A stretch of DNA of 64,000 bases from Saitoella complicata NRRL Y-17804. Its lineage: Eukaryota; Ascomycota; Saitoellomycetes; Saitoellales; Saitoellaceae. The position numbers and the translations under genes were made by a program. The notes beneath the pieces are model-generated. The model was given only the letters and a program-made list of their open reading frames with translations. It was not told the origin of the DNA and made no database searches. The DNA is taken from positions 248,001 to 312,000 of the forward strand of contig NW_017567005.1 in assembly GCF_001661265.1 (NCBI RefSeq), given 5' to 3'. Of the stretch, positions 57,805 to 64,000 are shown one piece after another (the first letter of the stretch is position 1; each line of letters opens with the position of its first letter).

Positions 57805-59556
57805 TTACTGAACCCTGGGCCTCCTCACAACCTCCCTCAACAACTCATCCAACTCCACAAAGTTATCATCATTCTTCGCAAACTTCCTATGCCTCTTCCC
57901 AACGATATGCCTCTCAAAATCATCATACTTCTCCTTACAGTTCTCACAATACCCAGCCTTGACCTCAACCTTAGCACGCTTCCTCTCGTGAGCGGGGGCA
58001 GCGCGGATAGCATCGACATCACGGCCGACAGCCTTGACGTTAGCGTCACGCGCGACGTGTTCACGGGACTGAGCATCGAAACCGGCTTGAAGGACTTTGC
58101 GTTTCATGTCCATGACCTGCTTCGAGGGAGGGGCTTCGCGGGGTCCGGTCAGGACAGTGGAGGTCTGGGACTTGATGGCGGAGGTGAGGGAGTTGGGCAT
58201 GACACCCGAGGCGTCGATATCGCGGGGACGGTAACCACCACGAGAAGCACGGGATGCAGGAAGTGGCTTCGCAAAGTTGTCAAGGATGTTAACCTTAGAC
58301 TCCCTCAAAGGAACCTGAAGCGCGTTCTGCGTGGCAGCAGGTTTCTGAGGGAGAGCCGTAGTCGCCGTAGCAGCAGTGTTGGGCTTGACAGTGCGACCAA
58401 TGTGGGGGTCCCTGACGAAAGGACATCTGCCTAAGCTCGTCGCCCTCAGCTGCGGCCACTGGTTGTCATCCCTCTCCTTACCCTTTTCAACCTTCTTATA
58501 CTCCCTGATCATGATAGGCCTGTGCACACCCGTCAAATCCCTTACAATGATGTACGGTCCCTTGAACGAAACCCAGTCACCACCCGGCGCAGTCGGATCA
58601 CGCTCCATCGTTCCGTACACCTTCTCCTCACGCAACAAAGCCTGCAAAGGAGCCGTCTGCTGTGTAGTAGCCATAGCAACCTCAGGACAGTACTCAAGAA
58701 GGTTCTTCAAGATGCGGTTGACGCATTTATCCCATGTCCAGATCTTCAAGTTGAGCTTGATGGCTCTGACGAGGACGTCCTTGGCTTCGTCGCTTTCATC
58801 CTGTGGTTCTTCGACTTTGGCGGCAGCACGCTTCTTGAGAAGATGGTCTCCAAGGCCTCCGAGAATGCTGAGAGGCGTAGGTGCTGGTGCCGGAACGGGT
58901 GCGGCAGGTTTGGCAGCGGCCTCCCTCTCGATCCGTTCTACATCGGCCATAGTGGGAATTGGCCGGGTCGTAACGACGTGCGTACATTGATTCGAGAAAT
59001 ATGGTTCAACATGCTGTTATATGCCAGTAAGTATCCGTGCCAAGGTCATAACGTAGGGGATGTACACGCATATACCCGTATGTGGGCGCATACATCCCTG
59101 AAAGAAAGCACTTACCCCGCCAAACATTCTGATTTGCTGCGAAACCTTCGCCTTAGCCGCAGGATCCACATTGTCAAAGTAGAACCTGAAGCTGGGAAAC
59201 GCATCGCGATACTGCTTCACCCACAGATCGATTCTGGTCTTCATCGAGGCCTCCTCCTGAGCATTCACACGTGCCTTCTTCGTTCCAATAGCCAACAGGT
59301 TAGGAGGAGCAACACGGCCGTTAGGAGAATCATGGTAGGTACGTTTCGCAGACTTGCGTGTTGATCCGACTTTAGCTGGGTCGAGGATCCTCTTGGATGG
59401 TGTGACAGCCACGGAACGGTTCGGCTTCACATCGACCAAGCCAGGCTTAGTGATGCCCGTAGTAGCCTGTGCACGTTTGGGTGTTTGAAGGAGGTTGTGA
59501 AGGTTGTTCGAGCGAGTCGAGAGAGGAAGGCGGACGGGAGGGTTACCGGTAGCCAT
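57805..59556 (-). CDS. DBF4: Dbf4/Dfp1, regulatory subunit of Cdc7 kinase
   Basis: Two exons: 59556-59116 (147 codons) and 59013-57805, with a 102-nt intron (donor GTAAGT, acceptor TAACAG, phase 0); product 549 aa. All three Dbf4 motifs are present. Motif N (BRCT-like) is split by the intron: FPSFRFYFDNVDP then HVEPYFSNQCTHVVTTRPIP. Motif M is YIIVRDLTGVHRPIMIREYK with WPQLRA and CPFVRDP downstream. Motif C is a CCHH zinc finger: GYCENCKEKYDDFERHIVGK then RHRKFA. Dbf4 activates Cdc7 to fire replication origins. The N-terminal ~100 residues are basic and contain likely degron or NLS elements (KRAQ, TKKAR). It is head to head with the OMS1-like gene over 358 bp. Confidence 0.95.
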
Positions 59557-59914
59557 GGTGTTGCAAACGAAAACACTGGACGGGGTGGATGCTGAGCAAA
59601 AAGGAAGACAAAGGGCTGAATGCTGGGTTGACGAATGCTGCTGACCGACTCAACTAATCGAGGTCTCGAACTCTGATAACGCTCGATCTCACAGTGACCT
59701 GGATGTTGTTGGTGGTTGATTGCTGGTACGTCGGTTGTGGTTCAGTCGCGTTATATTGACTTTACCCGACGCGCCGGTTTAAATCAGTTGTTAACGAGGT
59801 TGCATCTAAATGCTCTTCCGCATTAATTCGATGGCGCATCTTCGTTACCGCGCATCAGAACTTTAATTTGGGAACCATAAACCGAACAGTACTCTCCATT
59901 GAGACGGCCATATT
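59557..59914. promoter_or_regulatory. Divergent intergenic region, DBF4 / OMS1-like
   Basis: 358 bp. ACGCG at 59769-59773 and a TCGCGT at about 59746-59751 resemble MCB cores bound by MBF at G1/S, fitting a Dbf4 promoter, but neither is a full ACGCGT box. Confidence 0.35.
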
Positions 59915-60832
59915 ATGAGGATAGCGGCACAGAAAACGTTGGGCCTCGGCCAAAAGATCGTTTTGGCGGGGATGGGTATATCAGGATTCTCTGTGGCTGT
60001 TTATGGCGGCATGGTTTACGGGCAGATTCGACGAGACGTGTACGGACCCAACAAGCTTCCGCCATCTTCCCTACCACAGGCCTCATGGGGTACGCGCTCC
60101 GAAGTTTCCAAGCCTCAATACGACCAGATTGCGGAGGAGTTCGATGCTAGTGTGGAGGGCACGGAAAGGTGGACCGGAATTAACCTGCTACGATGGTGGA
60201 CCATGCGGAAAGCTTATGGTAACGTGTTGGAGTCAGGTTGTGGTACTGGAAGGAATATTGAGTACCTTCCACTTGATAAGATGGAGTCTATGACGTTCAT
60301 TGACCAGTCGGAGAAGATGCTGAACAAGGCGAAGGAGCACTGGAAACGACTATATCCCAAGAAGAGATATATCGACCCAGACGTCATGGCATTCGTCATG
60401 AGCGGCGGTGGCGAGCTACCGCCGAAGGAGAAGGAAACCGATCCAGAGGTGTGCTTTATGCCAATGAGTGTGGAAGAAATGCCCGTACCAGATCACTCTC
60501 TCCTGGGCAACCAGGGCTTCGACACAATCATCCAAACCTTCGCCGTCTGCTCCCACCCCGATCCTCCAGCCCTTCTCAATCATCTCACTTCACTTGTTGC
60601 TCCATCCGGCCAGATCCTTCTGATTGAGCACGGTGCATCACATTACAGGTGGTTGAACGATGTCCTGGACCGATATGCGCCAGCACACGCCGAGAAGTGG
60701 GGATGTTGGTGGAACAGAGATATTGGAAAGATTCTGGAGGAGAGTAACATGTTTGTGGAGAGTGTGGAGAGATGGCACTTGGGAACTACATGGGTGATCA
60801 AGGGAAGGGCGAAGAAGGCGGACGACAAATGA
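59915..60832 (+). CDS. Oms1-like mitochondrial methyltransferase
   Basis: One 305-aa exon starting MRIAAQKTLGLGQKIVLAGMG: a short basic/hydrophobic leader with a membrane span (about residues 14-35) fitting an inner-membrane anchor. The SAM-dependent methyltransferase domain follows with YDQIAEEFD, the binding loop NVLESGCGTGRNIEY (about 108-122), TFIDQSEKML, then FDTIIQTFAVCSHPDP and GQILLIEHGASHY. Yeast Oms1, which affects respiratory-chain assembly, has this layout; animal METTL7-type proteins are also related. The acceptor substrate is not known. It stands head to head with DBF4. Confidence 0.88.
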   Translation: MRIAAQKTLGLGQKIVLAGMGISGFSVAVYGGMVYGQIRRDVYGPNKLPPSSLPQASWGTRSEVSKPQYDQIAEEFDASVEGTERWTGINLLRWWTMRKAYGNVLESGCGTGRNIEYLPLDKMESMTFIDQSEKMLNKAKEHWKRLYPKKRYIDPDVMAFVMSGGGELPPKEKETDPEVCFMPMSVEEMPVPDHSLLGNQGFDTIIQTFAVCSHPDPPALLNHLTSLVAPSGQILLIEHGASHYRWLNDVLDRYAPAHAEKWGCWWNRDIGKILEESNMFVESVERWHLGTTWVIKGRAKKADDK

Positions 60833-61321
60833 GGTGTGCGACCGGGATCTGGTAAGCTGGGACCCGCACTAGAAGCGGGCAGGCATTCCGACCATGAACG
60901 AGGTTGAAGCGATCATCAGAAACGACGTGTATGACAAGCATCGGTTGGCATGCAGAACTTATAGACACGGCACGGCATAGACATTCCCCATCAAAACAAG
61001 CATATTCACGGCCGCGATGAGGGCCATAACCGAAGTCGAAATCTCTCGTTCGTATTTCTAGAAAACAAGGCCTTTAAAGTCCCTTTAAATAAGCCTTGGC
61101 CTCTTCGGTGATTGCAGGGCAATTCCCTCTGGGCGGACCCTTAGCGTCACGTTGATACGTGCTTGACACCCCAGGTTTCGAGGACGACAGCGCAAACAGG
61201 ACCTCGATCCAACCAGCAGTAACCCTTTCTCAACGGTGTGCATGGCAAAGAACTGAACAAATAGTTTCCGATTAAATTCAATCTCAATCGATCAATCGTC
61301 TTGGTACACCTGCTTTCTACT
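60833..61321. other. Intergenic, OMS1-like 3' flank and SCP160 promoter
   Basis: 489 bp. Contains two TTTAAA tracts (61073-61078 and 61083-61088) inside a short inexact repeat, and a pyrimidine-rich leader just before the ATG. No gene recognised. Confidence 0.4.
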
Positions 61322-64000
61322 ATGTCCGACTCAACTCACCCGACCACCGACTCTACCGTCGGCGACGACAACTCCTTCTTCGACACCAACGGCCCGGCTT
61401 TGACTTCTGAGACGTCGCAGGACGCCGCCTCCGATTCTAGCCAGGAGCTTTCGGCTGCTCAGAAGCTCGCCCAGGCTCACGCTACTGCTGCTGAGGAAAT
61501 CGCAGCTGTTGAGAACCCCGATGTCGGTGCCACCTTGGGTGATGACGCCGAGAACGCGGAGGCCCCTATTGAGGAAGCCCAGGCTCAGAGGAAGCCTAAG
61601 AAGGAGAACATCGACCTCGCTTCTGAGGAGTTGTTCCCTTCCCTCGGATCGGCCCCTTCTGCGGCTAAGGCTCCTCTTTGGGGTGCTGGCGCTCCCAAGG
61701 CTGCTGCACCCGTCGTTAAGTCTGCCCCAACTGCCTCTGGTATCACCGTCGAGCGCGTCACTCTCGAGCCCAACCAGCTTGCTCTCCGTCCCAACTTCGG
61801 TACCTTCACTCAGTCTAAGATCCCCGCCGTCGCTGCTCAGGTCATGACCCGCACGAAGGCCCGTATTGAGATTTCAACTGCTCGCAAGACCGGACAAACT
61901 ACGTTCTTGATTCGCGGCTCCCCCGAGGTTGTCTCTAAGGCCAAGAGGGAGTTGATGAAGGAGGTGGCCGCTAAGATCAAGACCATTGTCAAGGTCCCTA
62001 GCAGGGTCAGGAGGTTCATCATTGGTGCTAAGGGTGCTACGCTGAGGGAGATCGAGACTAAGACTGGTGCACACGTTCAGCTGCCCAAGAGGGAGGAGAC
62101 CGATGCTCAGGAGCATGAGGACTCGGAGGAGGAGGTCATGGTTGACGTTACTGTCGAGGGTGACTTTGACGGTGTTAGGTTGGCTAAGGAGGAGATCGAG
62201 AAGATCGTTGACGAGCGGACACAGAACATCACTGCGCGCGTTGCTGGAATCGACGCCGCATTCCTTCCTATGATTCAGGCTAAGATTTCCGAGCTCGAGC
62301 AGGGAGACCTCAAGATCCGCACCACTGTTGTCGATGACAAGGCTACCGTCATCCTTTCCGGTGACAAAAAGATCGTCAACCCCACTAAGGCCCAGATTGA
62401 GGAGATCTACGCCGAGCTCCAGCGCAACACCACCGCCGTGAACCTTCCCGTTCCCGCCCGGAAGCACCGCTTCTTGACCGGCAAGGTCCAGTCTATCCTC
62501 GAGTCTACCGGCTGCGCAGTCGTTCTTCCCCAGGACGGCTCCGACAACGTCACTGTGCGTGGTCCCTCTGCTCAGTTGGGCCAGGGTATCGAGGCCATGA
62601 TGAACATCGTGAACGAGGTCGTCCTCGACGCTCTCGACATCACCGGTGCCCACCCCAACGCCGAGAGGGGTGCTCAGCGCCACGCTTCTGACGTCGGCAA
62701 GTTCCTTGTCAAGTCCGGCGAGATGGCTTCCATCGAGAAGGACTTCGGAGTCCAGGTTCAGGTCCAGGAGGCTAACGGTCGCGTTGTCTTCGAGATCGCT
62801 GGTGCGCAGGAGGGTGAGGTCAAGCGTGCGCGAAGGGAATTGGTTAACGCCGTGAACGCATTGCAGCCCTACCGCTTCGCCTACGTCGAAGTCGACCCTC
62901 TCGTCCGCCGTCATGTCCAGGGCACCAAGAACAAGAATGTTCAGAAGGCGAAGCAAGAGCAGGGTATTGAGGTTTTCTTCGGCGAGGGCGAGGACGCACT
63001 CGTTGCCCTCGTTCATGCTGGAAAGGAGGGTGACTCTGAGTTCTTGGACCGTGAGGTCGTCGGTCAGAGGCTCGGTGCTGTTAAGGCTGAGTTCGAGCAG
63101 GCTGCTGGTGATGCTAAAGACTTTGTTACCAAGGAGATTCAGGCTGAGGTGAAGTTCCACAAGATCATTGTCGGTCCGAAGGGTACTACGCTCAACGCCA
63201 TCACCGGTGGACCTGACGCGCCTATCGTCGTCAAGATTGGCAATGACGAGACAATTTCCATCCGTGGTCCTTCCAAGGAAGTTGACCGTGTCGCCAAGGA
63301 GATCTTGGATTTGGTTGAGGAGGCTAAGACTAACGAGGTCTTGAACTCCTACACCCAGTCCTTCGACTTCCCCGCCAAGTTCTCCAAGAACTTGATCGGT
63401 AAGGCTGGTGCTAATATCACTAAGCTCCGTGAGGAGCTCGGTGTCAAGATTGAGGTTGACGAGGGCAAGGTCGAGATCCAGGGTATGAAGAAGAATGTCG
63501 AGGAGGCTAAGGCACGTGTTCTTTCTTTGGCTGAGCGCTTGGAGGACGAGACTATCTATCGTCTTGCCATCCCCTTCAAGTACCACCGTGCCCTCATCGG
63601 CCAGGCCGGTAAGTTCGTTAAGCGCTTGGAGGAGAAGTACACCGTCCGCATCAACTTCCCCCGCGACAACGACGAGGAGGGCGAGCAGCAGTTCACCGAC
63701 CGTCCCGCATCCAAGGATGAGATCGTCGTTAAGGGTGGAAAGAAGACTGCTGGTCAGGCTAGGGATGAGTTAATGGAGTTGTACGAGTACGAGAAGGAGC
63801 ACGGTTTCACTGAGACCGTTAACGTTCCTGCCCGTGCTATTTCCCGTATTGTTGGACGCGAGGGTGCGAAGATCAACGAGCTCAAGGATGAGACGGATAC
63901 CCGTATTGACATCGACCATGCTGCTGCCAATGCTAACGGCGGCGACGAGAATGCTACCGTCGCTATTGTTATCCGAGGTACCAAGGCTGGTGTCACCACC
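61322..64000 (+). CDS. SCP160: Vigilin/Scp160 multi-KH RNA-binding protein, 5' part
   Basis: Open from ATG 61322 to the right edge without a stop: 893 residues, C-terminus missing (family 1,200-1,300). The N-terminus is acidic and Ala-rich (to about residue 95), with a conserved ENIDLASEELFPSLG block and ALRPNFGTFTQSK. Then successive KH domains with their GxxG loops: FIIGAKGATLREIE, HRFLTGKVQSILE, HKIIVGPKGTTLNAI, NLIGKAGANITKLREE, HRALIGQAGKFVKRLEE and SRIVGREGAKINELKD; others have degenerate loops. Scp160 binds polysomes and ER-bound mRNA. Codon usage is strongly biased (GTC, CTC, AAG, GAG), fitting high expression. The bias also produces a long antisense frame (61874-63586). Confidence 0.95.
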   Translation, partial: MSDSTHPTTDSTVGDDNSFFDTNGPALTSETSQDAASDSSQELSAAQKLAQAHATAAEEIAAVENPDVGATLGDDAENAEAPIEEAQAQRKPKKENIDLASEELFPSLGSAPSAAKAPLWGAGAPKAAAPVVKSAPTASGITVERVTLEPNQLALRPNFGTFTQSKIPAVAAQVMTRTKARIEISTARKTGQTTFLIRGSPEVVSKAKRELMKEVAAKIKTIVKVPSRVRRFIIGAKGATLREIETKTGAHVQLPKREETDAQEHEDSEEEVMVDVTVEGDFDGVRLAKEEIEKIVDERTQNITARVAGIDAAFLPMIQAKISELEQGDLKIRTTVVDDKATVILSGDKKIVNPTKAQIEEIYAELQRNTTAVNLPVPARKHRFLTGKVQSILESTGCAVVLPQDGSDNVTVRGPSAQLGQGIEAMMNIVNEVVLDALDITGAHPNAERGAQRHASDVGKFLVKSGEMASIEKDFGVQVQVQEANGRVVFEIAGAQEGEVKRARRELVNAVNALQPYRFAYVEVDPLVRRHVQGTKNKNVQKAKQEQGIEVFFGEGEDALVALVHAGKEGDSEFLDREVVGQRLGAVKAEFEQAAGDAKDFVTKEIQAEVKFHKIIVGPKGTTLNAITGGPDAPIVVKIGNDETISIRGPSKEVDRVAKEILDLVEEAKTNEVLNSYTQSFDFPAKFSKNLIGKAGANITKLREELGVKIEVDEGKVEIQGMKKNVEEAKARVLSLAERLEDETIYRLAIPFKYHRALIGQAGKFVKRLEEKYTVRINFPRDNDEEGEQQFTDRPASKDEIVVKGGKKTAGQARDELMELYEYEKEHGFTETVNVPARAISRIVGREGAKINELKDETDTRIDIDHAAANANGGDENATVAIVIRGTKAGVTT

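Noticed and set aside
58522-59364. 280-residue plus-strand open frame over DBF4
   Set aside because: Antisense to both DBF4 exons and its intron; no motif. DBF4 motifs on the other strand are unambiguous.
61874-63586. 570-residue minus-strand open frame
   Set aside because: It is exactly antisense to the KH-domain gene and Leu/Asp/Val-rich, as expected from strong codon bias read backwards; no domain is recognisable.

Overview
The window is a dense stretch of nuclear DNA from a fungus. The evidence is short introns (mostly 49-65 nt) with GT(A/G)NGN donors, CTRAY-type branch sites and AG acceptors; a TOR kinase with an FRB domain; Mgm101, Dug2, Ayr1-type reductase and a group X-like hybrid histidine kinase; and no bacterial operon layout. 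Retained Aquarius and eIF3l, plus genes with several introns, argue against Saccharomyces-type yeasts. The phylum cannot be fixed from the sequence; parts of TOR look as much like non-ascomycete as ascomycete versions. I count 27 protein-coding genes, about one per 2.4 kb. I see no tRNA, rRNA, transposon or virus-like element.

Region 1-12 kb: the 3' end of an Aquarius-like splicing factor (+), TFIIH subunit Tfb2 (-), a hotdog thioesterase (+), an intronless 7-kb TOR kinase (+) and an unrecognised 117-aa protein (-). Region 12-24 kb: a REEP/Yop1-type membrane protein (+), Mgm101 (-), a TANGO2/NRDE protein (+), eIF3l (-), tRNA-dihydrouridine synthase 1 (+), a nitrilase-family amidohydrolase (+), the replication-fork protein Tof1/Timeless (-) and an Ayr1-like reductase (+).

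Region 24-36 kb: a gene-poor kilobase, a secreted or anchored Ser/Thr-rich protein (-), the CSB/Rad26 repair ATPase (-), a Yak1 kinase (+), and two head-to-head genes for small single-span membrane proteins that share an N-terminal motif. Region 36-44 kb is the accessory-looking part: about 0.9 kb without genes, then a cytochrome P450 (+) convergent with a divergent class I terpene-synthase-fold protein (-), then 2.5 kb of apparently non-coding DNA holding an assembly gap flanked by poly(G), and a multi-span membrane protein (+). Region 44-64 kb: a 2,363-aa hybrid histidine kinase (+), Dug2 (-), Sco1 (-), an SLC49-like MFS carrier (+), Dbf4 (-), an Oms1-like methyltransferase (+) and the 5' part of a vigilin/Scp160 multi-KH protein (+, runs off the end).

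Most genes are unlinked housekeeping functions. Several are arranged head to head over 150-400 bp and probably share promoter DNA (Tfb2/thioesterase, Mgm101/TANGO2, eIF3l/Dus1, Tof1/Ayr1, Sco1/MFS, Dbf4/Oms1). The only pair that suggests a joint pathway is P450 plus terpene-synthase-like. The observations most worth following are the altered metal-binding triad of that terpene-synthase-like protein, the paralogous membrane-protein pair, the degenerate helicase motifs in Aquarius, and the pseudokinase and pseudoreceiver modules in the histidine kinase. Exon boundaries were assigned by eye from splice signals, frame continuity and family knowledge.
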